Source: Leptotrichia sp. oral taxon 847
GTDB taxonomy: Bacteria; Fusobacteriota; Fusobacteriia; Fusobacteriales; Leptotrichiaceae
Length of the DNA stretch: 64,000 bases
Assembly: GCF_001553645.1 (NCBI RefSeq)
Contig: NZ_CP014231.1
Coordinates: forward strand, 1,860,001 to 1,924,000
Reading direction: 5' to 3'
Notes under the pieces: generated by a model
Database searches by the model: none
Told to the model about the DNA's origin: nothing
What the model saw: the letters and a program-made list of their open reading frames with translations, nothing else
Position numbers and translations under genes: made by a program
In this document: piece after piece, positions 55,985 through 64,000 of the stretch
How the letters are laid out: the number at the start of each line of letters is the position of its first letter
Position numbering within the stretch: the stretch's first letter is position 1

Positions 55985-57565
55985 ATGAACATAACAATAG
56001 TAATACTTATTTTATTAATTGTTATTTTTTCTTTTTTAGCTTTTCTAGTAGCTTATTTTTGGGGAAGTTCGGTATTTAAAAAAAAGTATGGGGAATTAAG
56101 CGAACTTGAACTAAGAATAGTTGATGTCAAAAGAAGACTTGTAACGTCAAAAAGAGAAGTTGAAAGAGAAATTGAGTCTTTTAGAAAAGAAGAAACATTA
56201 AAAGTAAAAGAAGAATTGTTAAACGAGAAAAAAATAGCAGATGATGAAATAAAAAAAATTAAATCAGAATTAGCTGTTAAAGAAGAAAGAATTGTAAAAA
56301 AAGAAGAAACATTAGAAACAAAAATGGAAAGACTGGAAGAAAAAGAATTAAGAAACGAAAAGTATCGGGACAGACTTGCAAGAAAAGAAAAAGAACTGGA
56401 TGAAATGATTTTGAGCCAAGAAAAGGAATTGGAGCGAATTTCAGAACTTACTCAGGATGATGCAAGAAAGATTATATTAGAGAAATTAGAAAATGAATTG
56501 GATCATGATAAAGCAGTGCTAATAAGAGATTACGAGCATAATTTGGACAGGGAAAAAGATAGAATTTCCAAAAGAATAATTTCTACTGCAATAGGAAAAG
56601 CATCGGCTGATTATGTCGTGGATTCAACGATTTCAGTGATACAGCTACCTAGTGAAGAAATGAAAGGTAGAATTATCGGAAGAGAAGGTCGAAATATAAG
56701 AGCAATTGAAGCCGCAACTGGAGTGGATTTGATAATTGATGATACGCCAGAAGCTGTTGTACTTTCTTCGTTTGATGGAGTTAGAAGAGAAATTGCTAGA
56801 ATTGCATTAGAAAAATTGATTTCAGATGGAAGAATCCATCCGACAAAAATTGAAGAAGTTGTGGCAAAAGCACAGCTAGAAGTGGAAGAAAGTGTGCTAG
56901 AAGCAGCAGAGCAAGCAATTTTAGAAGTTGGAATTCCAACTCTTCCGAGAGAAGTATTAAAAGTATTTGGAAGACTGAAATTCAGAACGTCATTTGGACA
57001 AAATATTTTACAGCATTCGATAGAAGTAGCTCATATAGCAGCTGCACTTGCAGCAGAAATCGGTGCAAATGTGGATGTAGCTAAAAGAGCAGCTCTTCTT
57101 CACGATATAGGAAAAGCGTTTTCACATGAGCAGGAAGGGTCACACGCATTAAACGGTGGGGAATTTTTAAGAAAATTTTCTAAAGAAAGTGAAATTGTCA
57201 TAAATGCAGTTGAAGCTCATCACAATGAAGTTGAGCAGCTAAGTATAGAAGCGGTGTTAGTTCAAGCGGCTGATTCTATTTCTGCGTCAAGACCAGGAGC
57301 TAGAAGAGAAACATTGTCCAATTATTTAAAACGATTAGAGCAGTTAGAAGAAATAGCAAACAGTCACGAAGGAATTGAAACTTCATACGCTATTCAAGCA
57401 GGAAGAGAACTTAGATTAATTGTTCATCCTGACAATGTTGATGATGATAAAGCTACAATTTTGGCAAGAGATGTTGCAAAAGATATCGAAGAAAAAATGC
57501 AGTATCCAGGACAGATAAAAGTAACGGTAATAAGAGAAACTAGAGCGGTAGAATATGCAAAATAG
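55985..57565 (+). CDS. rny: Ribonuclease Y, 526 aa
   Basis: The protein has the RNase Y order. An N-terminal membrane segment (VILILLIVIFSFLAFLVAYF) comes first, then a long coiled-coil of about 170 residues (EVEREIESFRKEETLKVKEE). A KH domain follows (MKGRIIGREGRNIRAIEAAT), then an HD domain with HSIEVAHIAAALAAEIG, AALLHDIGKAF and AHHNEVEQLS. It begins bulk mRNA decay at the inner membrane. Full length, with AGAAGGGAG before the ATG. A YmdB-family gene lies downstream, as in many RNase Y operons. Confidence 0.96.
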   Translation: MNITIVILILLIVIFSFLAFLVAYFWGSSVFKKKYGELSELELRIVDVKRRLVTSKREVEREIESFRKEETLKVKEELLNEKKIADDEIKKIKSELAVKEERIVKKEETLETKMERLEEKELRNEKYRDRLARKEKELDEMILSQEKELERISELTQDDARKIILEKLENELDHDKAVLIRDYEHNLDREKDRISKRIISTAIGKASADYVVDSTISVIQLPSEEMKGRIIGREGRNIRAIEAATGVDLIIDDTPEAVVLSSFDGVRREIARIALEKLISDGRIHPTKIEEVVAKAQLEVEESVLEAAEQAILEVGIPTLPREVLKVFGRLKFRTSFGQNILQHSIEVAHIAAALAAEIGANVDVAKRAALLHDIGKAFSHEQEGSHALNGGEFLRKFSKESEIVINAVEAHHNEVEQLSIEAVLVQAADSISASRPGARRETLSNYLKRLEQLEEIANSHEGIETSYAIQAGRELRLIVHPDNVDDDKATILARDVAKDIEEKMQYPGQIKVTVIRETRAVEYAK

Positions 57566-57572
57566 ATAAATT

Positions 57573-57600
57573 AAAGACTGAATTAGTTTTCAGTCTTTTT
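57573..57600 (+). terminator. Terminator after rny
   Basis: AAAGACTGAA pairs with TTCAGTCTTT across six bases, followed by TTTT. Confidence 0.75.
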
Positions 57601-57674
57601 TATAACAATTTTTGTTTTTTTCCTAAAATAATGAATATTTTAAAATATAAATTTTTTTTAAGGAGGTTTATTTT

Positions 57675-58151
57675 GTGAAAATAAAAATTAGAAGAGCTAA
57701 TAAAGATGATATTGATGGATTAAATATACTTTTATATCAAGTCCATGGAGTTCACGTAAATGGCAGACCTGATATTTTTAAAAAAGGCGAAAAGAAATTT
57801 AGTGACAAAGAATTGAAAGAATTATTAAAAGATGATACAAAGCCAATCTTTGTGGCAACCGATGAAAATAATAATATTTTGGGACATTGTTTTTGTGTAT
57901 TTCGTGAAGTGAAAAATGATAAAAGTTTGTGCGACAGAAAAGTTTTATATATTGATGATTTATGTGTGGATAAAAATATTAGAAATAGTGGAATTGGAAA
58001 AAAGTTGTATGAATATGTGCTAAATTTTGCAAAAGAAAATAATTTCAATAGTGTTACATTGGAAGTTTGGAATTTTAACGGGAGTGCGCTTAAATTTTAT
58101 GAAAAAATAGGATTTTTGCCATTGAAAACATTGATGGAAAAACAAATTTAA
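57675..58151 (+). CDS. GNAT-family N-acetyltransferase, 158 aa
   Basis: The GTG at 57675 is eight bases after AAGGAGG. The protein shows the GNAT fold pattern: an N-terminal strand (IRRANKDDIDGLNILLYQV), a central strand VLYIDDLCVDKNIRNSG, then the acetyl-CoA pyrophosphate loop IGKKLYEYVLNFA. Near the end, NFNSVTLEVWNFNGSALKFYEKIGF is typical. The substrate is unknown. The short C terminus is normal for the group. It sits between rny and ymdB, from which it is separated by a terminator and 20 bases respectively. Confidence 0.85.
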   Translation: MKIKIRRANKDDIDGLNILLYQVHGVHVNGRPDIFKKGEKKFSDKELKELLKDDTKPIFVATDENNNILGHCFCVFREVKNDKSLCDRKVLYIDDLCVDKNIRNSGIGKKLYEYVLNFAKENNFNSVTLEVWNFNGSALKFYEKIGFLPLKTLMEKQI

Positions 58152-58170
58152 ATTTTGAAAGGAAGATAGA

Positions 58171-58950
58171 ATGAAATTTTTGATAATTGGAGATGTAGTC
58201 GGAGAGCCTGGAAGAAATACTTTGTTTAAATTTTTGGAAAAAAGAAAGCAAAATTATGATTTTATAATTGTAAATGGAGAAAACTCAGCTGGAGGATTTG
58301 GGATAAATGTAAAAATAGCTGAACAGTTTTTTTCCCATGGAGCGGATGTAATTACACTAGGAAATCATAGCTGGGACAAAAAAGAAATTTATCCATATAT
58401 AAATGAGCATAAAAATTTAATTAGACCGATTAATTTTTCCAAAGAAGCTCCAGGAAATGGGTTTATAGTAGTTGAGAAAAATGGAGTAAAAGTTGCAGTT
58501 ATCAATGCACAGGGAAAAGTTTTTATGCCACCGATTGCCTGTCCATTTTTAACTGTGGAAGAAATTTTGCCTGAAATAAAAAAAGAAACGGATATAGTTG
58601 TGCTTGATTTTCACGCTGAAGCAACTTCAGAAAAACAAGCTATGGGGTGGAATTTGACTGGGAAAGTATCTGTGGTATATGGAACCCACACGCATACACA
58701 AACTGCTGATGAGAGAATTTTACCAGGGGGAACAGCTTTTATTTCTGATGTTGGAATGACTGGCGGACATGATGGAATTTTAGGGATGAATAGAAAAGAA
58801 AGCATTCAAAAATTTAAAGATGGGATGCCAAATAGATATTCTGTCTGTAAAGAAAATCCTAAAATAAATGGGATAGAAGTGGAAGTAAACGAAAAAACTG
58901 GAAAAGCTTTCTCAATTAAAAGAATAAACATGAGCTATGACGAAATTTAA
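58171..58950 (+). CDS. YmdB-family metallophosphoesterase, 259 aa
   Basis: The TIGR00282/YmdB pattern is intact: LIIGDVVGEPGRNTLFKFL, FIIVNGENSAGGFGINVKI, VITLGNHSWDKKEIYPYI, VVLDFHAEATSEKQAMGWN and YGTHTHTQTADERILPGGTA. These include the metal-binding Asp, Asn and His residues. Known members cleave cyclic nucleotides and affect RNase Y-dependent gene expression. The rny gene lies just upstream, and a GNAT gene is inserted between. The ATG follows GAAAGGAAG. Confidence 0.9.
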   Translation: MKFLIIGDVVGEPGRNTLFKFLEKRKQNYDFIIVNGENSAGGFGINVKIAEQFFSHGADVITLGNHSWDKKEIYPYINEHKNLIRPINFSKEAPGNGFIVVEKNGVKVAVINAQGKVFMPPIACPFLTVEEILPEIKKETDIVVLDFHAEATSEKQAMGWNLTGKVSVVYGTHTHTQTADERILPGGTAFISDVGMTGGHDGILGMNRKESIQKFKDGMPNRYSVCKENPKINGIEVEVNEKTGKAFSIKRINMSYDEI

Positions 58951-58992
58951 AAGTAAAAAATTAAAAAAATGAAAAGGCTAAAGAGGAAATAA

Positions 58993-59919
58993 ATGAAGTG
59001 GATAAAAGTAAAAATTGATTATTTTTCAGACAACTTGAAAGAGACAAAAGCAAAATTAGTAAATATTTTTGAAGAAGTTGGGATAAAACAAATGGAATTT
59101 GTTGATTACTTTTCTGATAATTCCTTGGACTACAGTGTGAATTTTAAAAATAAAAATGATATTTGGAGCATAATTGGATACATCATTTACAATCGTTTTG
59201 CACAAACTAAATTAAATATAATTTATGAAAATGTCAATAAAATTTCAAAAGATGATAAAAATTTTATGTCTGAAATTTATACTTTACGGTGTTCTGATGA
59301 AGAGTGGCAAGACGAGTGGAAAAAATATTTTCACACAGTGAATATAACACCAAATATCGTAATTAAGCCAAGTTGGGATAATTATGAAGTAAAGGGCAAT
59401 GAAACTGTGATAGAAATTGATCCAGGACTTGCTTTTGGGACAGGGACTCACGAGACGACTTCACTATGTGTAGAATTTTTAGAAAAATATGCAAAAGGCA
59501 AAAATAATTTACTTGATATTGGATGCGGTTCTGGAATTTTAATGCTAATCGCCAAAAAATTGGGGGTTAATAAAGTTACTGGAATTGATATTGATGAAAA
59601 AGTTGAAAAAGTTGTCTATGAAAATTTTAGAAAAAATAATATTGAAAATAATTATAAAGTCGTAATTGGAAATTTAGTCGATGATGTTTCCAAAAAGTAT
59701 GATTTGGTGGTTTCAAATATATTAGTTGATGTTTTGATAGAACTGTTAAAAAATATTGAAAAAACTTTGGAAAATGAAGCAACAGTAATCTTTTCTGGAA
59801 TTTTAAAGGAAAAAGAAGATATATTTTTAAAAGAAACGCTAAAATATAATTTAAAAAATATTGACAGAAATGAAAAAAATAACTGGGTATCTTTAGTTTT
59901 TAAATATAAAAAAATTTAA
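58993..59919 (+). CDS. prmA: Ribosomal protein L11 methyltransferase, 308 aa
   Basis: The N-terminal substrate-binding part (WIKVKIDYFSDNLKETKAKL) is followed by a class I SAM methyltransferase domain: WDEWKKYF-like DEWKKYFHTVNITPNIVIKP, then DPGLAFGTGTHETTSLCVEF (signature), LLDIGCGSGILMLIA and VVSNILVDVLIELL. The length is normal for PrmA. It follows ymdB at 42 bases with AAGAGGAAATAA before its ATG. It probably trimethylates L11. Confidence 0.92.
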   Translation: MKWIKVKIDYFSDNLKETKAKLVNIFEEVGIKQMEFVDYFSDNSLDYSVNFKNKNDIWSIIGYIIYNRFAQTKLNIIYENVNKISKDDKNFMSEIYTLRCSDEEWQDEWKKYFHTVNITPNIVIKPSWDNYEVKGNETVIEIDPGLAFGTGTHETTSLCVEFLEKYAKGKNNLLDIGCGSGILMLIAKKLGVNKVTGIDIDEKVEKVVYENFRKNNIENNYKVVIGNLVDDVSKKYDLVVSNILVDVLIELLKNIEKTLENEATVIFSGILKEKEDIFLKETLKYNLKNIDRNEKNNWVSLVFKYKKI

Positions 59920-59937
59920 AAATGAAATGGAGAAAAA

Positions 59938-60645
59938 ATGATAATTGCAATAGATGGACCTGCTGGAAGTGGGAAAAGCACGATTGCTAAAGAGTTAGCA
60001 AATGAACTTGACTTTGTGTATTTGGATACAGGAGCGATGTATAGACTTGTCACGTTGAAAGCGTTGAATGAAAAAATTTCATTTGATTCTTTGAAAAATA
60101 TTGTAGATCTATCAGAAAATAAAAACAATAATTCTGATTTTGAAATTATTCAAAATATGAAAAAAATTTTGGAAAATTTGAATATTGATATTAAAAAAAA
60201 TAGATTTTTTTTAGATGAAATTGATGTAAGTGATGAGATCAGAAAGCCTGTAGTTTCTGAAAATGTGTCAAATGTTGCAAAAATTAAACAAGTGCGAGAA
60301 AAACTAGTTGGTTTGCAAAGAAAGTTTTCTAAATCTAAAAATGTCATTTTGGACGGTCGGGATATTGGGACAGTTGTTTTTCCAAATGCCGAACTAAAAA
60401 TATTCTTGGTGGCGGATGCAATGGAAAGGGCTAAAAGACGGTACAAAGAGTTAATTTTAAAAAATGAGGACATAACTTTAGATGAGATTTATAAAAATAT
60501 TTTAGAGCGAGATAAAATTGATTCTACGAGAAAAGAATCACCTTTGGTAAAAGCGCAAGATGCTTTTGAGATTGATACAACTTTTAAGACAATCGAAGAA
60601 GTTAAAGATGATATAAAAAGTCTTTTAAGAAAATCAGCCAAATAG
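59938..60645 (+). CDS. cmk: Cytidylate kinase, 235 aa
   Basis: The P-loop GPAGSGKSTIAKELA starts at residue 6, and DTGAMYRLVTL is the family NMP-binding motif. LDGRDIGTVVFPNAELKIFL and RAKRRYKELI are also standard, and RDKIDSTRKESPLVKA is the lid-like C-terminal part. It phosphorylates CMP and dCMP using ATP. Spacing to prmA is 18 bases, and to the HU gene about 150, which contains a separate promoter. Confidence 0.95.
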   Translation: MIIAIDGPAGSGKSTIAKELANELDFVYLDTGAMYRLVTLKALNEKISFDSLKNIVDLSENKNNNSDFEIIQNMKKILENLNIDIKKNRFFLDEIDVSDEIRKPVVSENVSNVAKIKQVREKLVGLQRKFSKSKNVILDGRDIGTVVFPNAELKIFLVADAMERAKRRYKELILKNEDITLDEIYKNILERDKIDSTRKESPLVKAQDAFEIDTTFKTIEEVKDDIKSLLRKSAK

Positions 60646-60696
60646 ATTAATTAAAAATTAAATTTTTAAAAAAATAAAAAAATTTGAAAAAAACAC

Positions 60697-60724
60697 TGGA
60701 CAAATATTGAAAATAGTGTATAAT
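60697..60724 (+). promoter_or_regulatory. Promoter of the HU gene
   Basis: TGGACA at 60697-60702 is followed by 16 bases and a perfect TATAAT at 60719-60724. A short inverted repeat (ACACT at 60742-60746, AGTGT at 60753-60757) lies in the leader and could fold in the 5' untranslated region. Confidence 0.6.
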
Positions 60725-60799
60725 AACTAAGTAATTTAAAAACACTAGAAGCAGTGTAAATATTAAATTCAGTTAAATAAAATTTTGGAGGTTTAAAAT

Positions 60800-61081
60800 A
60801 TGTCAAAAAAAGAATTTGTTGATGCTTATGCAAAAGCGACAGGAGAAACTAAAAAGAGAGCTGAAGAATTAGTAAATCAATTTCTTGAAACAGTGGAAGG
60901 AGCTTTAGTAAACGGTGATTCTGTTCAGTTTGTTGGATGGGGAACATTTGAAGTAAAAGAAAGAGCAGCAAGAACTGGAATTAATCCTCAAACTAAAAAA
61001 GAAATTCAAATACCTGCAAAAAATGTAGTTAAATTCAAAGTAGGTAAAAAATTAGCTGACAACGTAGCAAACGCTAAATAA
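60800..61081 (+). CDS. HU-family DNA-binding protein, 93 aa
   Basis: HU/IHF-like sequence is intact: MSKKEFVDAYAKATGETKKR, VQFVGWGTFEVKERAARTG and NPQTKKEIQIPAKNVVKFKV, ending in GKKLADNV. The central arm carries R-x-G-x-N-P, the DNA-bending motif. It is a nucleoid protein. The ATG follows GGAGGTTTAAAAT. The gene has its own promoter and terminator. Confidence 0.95.
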   Translation: MSKKEFVDAYAKATGETKKRAEELVNQFLETVEGALVNGDSVQFVGWGTFEVKERAARTGINPQTKKEIQIPAKNVVKFKVGKKLADNVANAK

Positions 61082-61084
61082 TTA

Positions 61085-61133
61085 AAAAAGGCTATTTTGA
61101 TGTGACAACTGTCATTGACAAATAGTCTTTTGT
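61085..61133 (+). terminator. Hairpin terminator after the HU gene
   Basis: AAAAAGGCTATTTTG pairs with CAAATAGTCTTTTG; the apex holds a TGACA-AC-TGTCA palindrome, so the whole forms a long stem. The T tract is short, so termination may be partial. Confidence 0.5.
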
Positions 61134-61171
61134 TAATTTTATTAAATAAAATTTTATGGAAGAAGATATAT

Positions 61172-62404
61172 ATGTTAATAGTTTATAATTTAATAAGATT
61201 TTTTTTATATTTTGTAATAATGATATTGTCGTTATTCAACAGAAAATTATTGGGATTTTTTAAAACTAGATTGTTTCAAAAAATTTCAAGTGAAAAATTT
61301 TTAGGAAAAAATGAAAAGTCTATTTTGATTCATTTGTCATCAGTTGGGGAATTTAATTTATCATGTGAATTAATTGAAAAAATTTTATCTAGAAATGAAA
61401 AAGTAATTATTTCAGTTATGACAGATACAGGATTTTTAGCAATTAATAAAAAATACAGTGACAATAAAAATGTGAAAATTTTGTATTTCCCACTAGATGA
61501 TTTTTTTGTGCTAAAAAAAATTTATAAAAGATATAAAATAAAAAAAACAATCATTATTGAAACTGAAATTTGGGTTAATCTGTATTATTTAGCAGCTAAA
61601 TTTGGCGACCTATTTGTTGTGAACGGCAGACTTACTGATAAAAAAATGAAATCTTATAAAAAAGTGAGATGGTTTATAAGTTCAAGTTTAAATAAAGCTA
61701 AAAAAATTTTGGTGCAAAGTGAGAAAGATGCGAAACGATATGAAAATTTAAAAATAAAAAGTGAGAAAATAAAAGTTTTTAAAAATTTAAAATATTCGAT
61801 AAAATATGATATTATTTCCGAAGAAAGAAAGAATAAATATCTCAAAGAAATTTTAGATAAAAATAAAAAAATTATAGTTTGTGGGAGTACTAGGGAAAAT
61901 GAAGAAAGAATTTGGCTGAAAGTTTTTAAAAAAATAAATATTAAAAATGAATATCAGCTGGTGCTAGTCCCTAGACATCTGGAAAGAATAAAAAAAGTAG
62001 AAGATGAAATTTTAAAATTATTTCCTCAAAAAAATTATTCTTTGCTTTCGGATTTTGAAAATTGGAAAAATCTAAAAAAAACTGAAATAGTAGTTGTGAA
62101 TAAAATGGGAGTGCTCACAGATTTTTATCAAATGGCAGATTTTGTGTTTGTAGGTGGGACACTTGTAAATGTTGGCGGACATTCGATTTTAGAGCCGCTG
62201 TATTATGGAAGAAAGCCGATAATTGGAAAGTACTACCAAAATATCGAACAGATCGTAAATGATGCGAAAAAGTTTAATTTTGTTGAAATTGCAGAAAGTG
62301 AAGATGAGATTATTAATTATTTAAAAAGTGGAGAAAAAATAAATACAAAAGAATTTTTTGAAAAAAATAATGAAATAGATAAAATAGTGAAAGAAATATT
62401 TTGA
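61172..62404 (+). CDS. waaA: 3-deoxy-D-manno-octulosonic acid transferase, 410 aa
   Basis: The ATG at 61172 follows GGAAGAAG; the frame extends upstream only into the terminator region. A membrane-anchor helix occupies the first 25 residues (NLIRFFLYFVIMILSLFNRK). The family pattern then follows: ILIHLSSVGEFNLSCELIEK, IISVMTDTGFLAINKKYS, YFPLDDFFVLKKIYKRYK, KTIIIETEIWVNLYYLAA, FVVNGRLTDKKMKSYKK and FVFVGGTLVNVGGHSILEP. It adds KDO to lipid A, which shows that the host makes an outer-membrane lipopolysaccharide. Length is typical. Confidence 0.92.
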   Translation: MLIVYNLIRFFLYFVIMILSLFNRKLLGFFKTRLFQKISSEKFLGKNEKSILIHLSSVGEFNLSCELIEKILSRNEKVIISVMTDTGFLAINKKYSDNKNVKILYFPLDDFFVLKKIYKRYKIKKTIIIETEIWVNLYYLAAKFGDLFVVNGRLTDKKMKSYKKVRWFISSSLNKAKKILVQSEKDAKRYENLKIKSEKIKVFKNLKYSIKYDIISEERKNKYLKEILDKNKKIIVCGSTRENEERIWLKVFKKINIKNEYQLVLVPRHLERIKKVEDEILKLFPQKNYSLLSDFENWKNLKKTEIVVVNKMGVLTDFYQMADFVFVGGTLVNVGGHSILEPLYYGRKPIIGKYYQNIEQIVNDAKKFNFVEIAESEDEIINYLKSGEKINTKEFFEKNNEIDKIVKEIF

Positions 62405-62418
62405 TTTGGAGCAAGATT

Positions 62419-63261
62419 ATGGACAATAAAAAAAGAGAAAATAGATTGAGAGAAAAACTAATTAAAGCTGAAAAAAATAAAAAAATTTTATCAAAGGAAG
62501 AACTTGAGCGAAGGGAAAAAATAAAAAAAATAAACGATGAATTTAAAATAAAAAATTACGAGAAAAGTCAAGTTATAAACGAAAAAGAAATTTGGAAATA
62601 TTTTTTTGAAAAACCTAAAAAAAATTATAACAAATATATGTGTGAAATGCTGGATTATCCGGAATATTTAATGTATGACAACGAAAAAGTGAATGAGTTT
62701 CGTGGAAGATGGAACGAGTTTTTTAAAAATGAGAATGACATATATTTAGAAATCGGTTGTGGGAGTGGAAATTTTACGGTGCAAAATGCACAAAAGTTTT
62801 TGGATAGAAACTACATTGCGCTGGAATTGCGATTTAAAAGACTTGTGATGGGAGCTAGAAAAGCTGAGAAAAGAAATCTTAAAAATATACTTTTTTTAAG
62901 AAAAAGAGGTGAAACAATTTTGGAGTTTTTCGCTGAAAATGAAATTTCAGGAATTTACATCAATTTTCCAGATCCTTGGGAAGGAGAGGAGAAGAAAAGA
63001 ATAATTAGTAAAGATTTATTTAAAAAGATGGATGTGGTGTTAAAATCAAAAGGGAAACTTTTTTTTAAAACGGATCACGAAAAATATTATAAAGATGTTT
63101 TGGAACTGGTTAAAAATCTTGAAAATTATGAAGTTATTTATCACACAGATGATTTGCACAATTCGGAAAAGGCTTCTCAAAATATAAAGACAGAATTTGA
63201 GCAGATGTTTTTGAGTAAACATAATATAAATATTAAATATATCGAGATACAAAAAAAATAG
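62419..63261 (+). CDS. trmB: tRNA (guanine-N7-)-methyltransferase with N-terminal extension, 280 aa
   Basis: The ATG at 62419 has GGAG seven bases upstream; a TTG at 62401 overlaps the waaA stop. The core from residue 90 is TrmB: DIYLEIGCGSGNFTVQNA, YIALELRFKRLVMGARKAEK, GIYINFPDPWEGEEKKR and LFFKTDHEKYYKDVLELV. P-D-P-W is the conserved motif. The first 80 residues are a lysine-rich helical extension, longer than the usual family start. It makes m7G46 in tRNA. Confidence 0.92.
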   Translation: MDNKKRENRLREKLIKAEKNKKILSKEELERREKIKKINDEFKIKNYEKSQVINEKEIWKYFFEKPKKNYNKYMCEMLDYPEYLMYDNEKVNEFRGRWNEFFKNENDIYLEIGCGSGNFTVQNAQKFLDRNYIALELRFKRLVMGARKAEKRNLKNILFLRKRGETILEFFAENEISGIYINFPDPWEGEEKKRIISKDLFKKMDVVLKSKGKLFFKTDHEKYYKDVLELVKNLENYEVIYHTDDLHNSEKASQNIKTEFEQMFLSKHNINIKYIEIQKK

Positions 63262-63324
63262 AGATAAAAATGAAATTTATTTTTCAAAATTCGGATTAAC
63301 TTTAGCAAAACCCAAAAAATTTCC

Positions 63325-63353
63325 TTGAATATTTATGAAAATAATAGTATAAT
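63325..63353 (+). promoter_or_regulatory. Promoter of the right-edge gene
   Basis: TTGAAT (63325-63330), 17 bases, perfect TATAAT (63348-63353), about 58 bases upstream of the start. Confidence 0.75.
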
Positions 63354-63411
63354 TCTAGTTAGGAAGTATTTTTAATAAATTTTATTAAAAAGACAAAATC
63401 GGGAGGTTTGT

Positions 63412-64000
63412 ATGAAAAATAAAAAAAGATTAATTTTAATAGGGAGTCTGGTATTGGGTATACCGTTATTAGCAGTTAGTACAAATGTGATATTAAAACA
63501 AGCAAGAGATAATTATTATAAAGAACAAAAAATAAAAATGGAATTGGAAAAAGCACAGCAAAAGGCGCAGCAAGAACAGGAATTAGCACGACAAAAAGCA
63601 GAACAGAAAAGATTGGCAGCTCAGGAGGAAGAAAAAAGAGAACAAAAATTTGTTGAGGAAAAACCTAAAAGACAAGTAGTTGTACCTAAAAAAATAACTT
63701 CACAGGAAAAAAATAATGAAAAAGTAAAAGAAGTCATAACAGAAGTGAGAAAAGAAGTAAAACCTGTAGTTGTTTATGAACCTGTATCAAATGTGGTTGC
63801 AAAATCTGAATTGACAGCTAAAGATCGAGCAAGAGTACAAAAAGCACTAAAAAACATAAGAGCAGAGTATTTTGCAAAAAATAAATCTCAAAAAACAAAG
63901 AATAATGAGACACTTATAGTAAAAATGGATAGTGATGGAATTGAAACAAAAAAATATTCTAATGCAAAAATAAAAAAAGTTTTAAAAGAAATAAGAGAAA
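63412..64000 (+). CDS. Membrane-anchored coiled-coil protein, partial (3' end outside window)
   Basis: The ATG follows GGGAGGTTTGT. After a short basic N terminus, a membrane segment (LILIGSLVLGIPLLAV) leads into a long charged coiled-coil (MELEKAQQKAQQEQELARQK, then EEEKREQKFVEE). Next comes a Pro/Val/Lys-rich part (KPKRQVVVPKK, VKPVVVYEPVS) similar to the spacer of TonB-like or envelope-spanning proteins. The frame stays open to the window edge, so the C-terminal domain is not seen and no function can be given. Confidence 0.6.
   Translation, partial: MKNKKRLILIGSLVLGIPLLAVSTNVILKQARDNYYKEQKIKMELEKAQQKAQQEQELARQKAEQKRLAAQEEEKREQKFVEEKPKRQVVVPKKITSQEKNNEKVKEVITEVRKEVKPVVVYEPVSNVVAKSELTAKDRARVQKALKNIRAEYFAKNKSQKTKNNETLIVKMDSDGIETKKYSNAKIKKVLKEIRE

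Noticed and set aside
1-64000. tRNA or rRNA genes, including a tRNA attachment site for the prophage
   Set aside because: No cloverleaf or rRNA-like stretch was recognised by eye; a dedicated tRNA scan would be needed to exclude them fully.

Overview
The window is strongly AT-rich, with host genes typical of an anaerobic, outer-membrane-bearing (diderm) Fusobacteriota lineage. Leptotrichia or a close relative is the best guess. The hints are KDO transferase (lipopolysaccharide), a two-partner-secretion haemagglutinin/CdiA-type system, RNase Y with its YmdB partner, RapZ, a bactofilin, AddA/AddB-like nucleases, and AAAGGAGG-type ribosome binding sites with frequent TTG and GTG starts. The taxon is an inference from gene content, not a database match.

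Region 1 (1-10,810) is the late part of a contractile-tailed prophage. It runs from the tape measure protein through a simple baseplate (Dit-like, plug, hub, Gp138-type spike, gp25, J/gp47, gp48), a tail fibre and its assembly protein, to a GH108 endolysin and a holin. A toxin-antitoxin cassette (Panacea-domain antitoxin plus MazF/PemK-like toxin), with its own promoter, operator-like palindrome and terminator, sits inside the baseplate operon. A small Tad2/DUF2829-like gene, a candidate Thoeris inhibitor, precedes the endolysin. Region 2 (10,810-12,350) is a junction zone with a truncated, frameshifted DUF4291 gene and a GC-rich, long imperfect inverted repeat.

Region 3 (12,354-27,940) is mostly host core: rapZ, uvrC, an exported protein, a nucleoside-type ABC transporter (ATPase and two permeases, no binding protein nearby), a bactofilin, uvrA, an IS110-family insertion with a candidate bridge-RNA region, a DUF389 membrane protein and a DUF1439-like lipoprotein. 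It ends in an internally deleted IS256-type element.

Region 4 (27,940-46,340, minus strand) is a contact-dependent-inhibition-like locus: fhaC/cdiB, then fhaB/cdiA, then a DKNYY-repeat candidate immunity gene. Two displaced fhaB 3' ends follow, one with an Ntox50-like and one with an M91-like metalloprotease toxin, each with its own candidate immunity gene. Last come a 162-bp M91 toxin remnant and a second immunity paralogue. The fhaB start region holds a run of nine A that puts the good start codon and signal peptide one base out of frame with the 2.8-thousand-residue protein. Removing one A restores the frame. This suggests phase variation or transcriptional slippage and is the most striking observation here.

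Region 5 (46,480-64,000, plus strand) is host core: a CorA-type transporter, an AddB/AddA-like pair, rsmH with an FtsL-like gene, a lipoprotein, rny, a GNAT acetyltransferase, ymdB, prmA, cmk, an HU protein, waaA, trmB, and an incomplete membrane-anchored coiled-coil protein running off the right edge. A solitary IS256-type terminus lies at 53,738-53,764.
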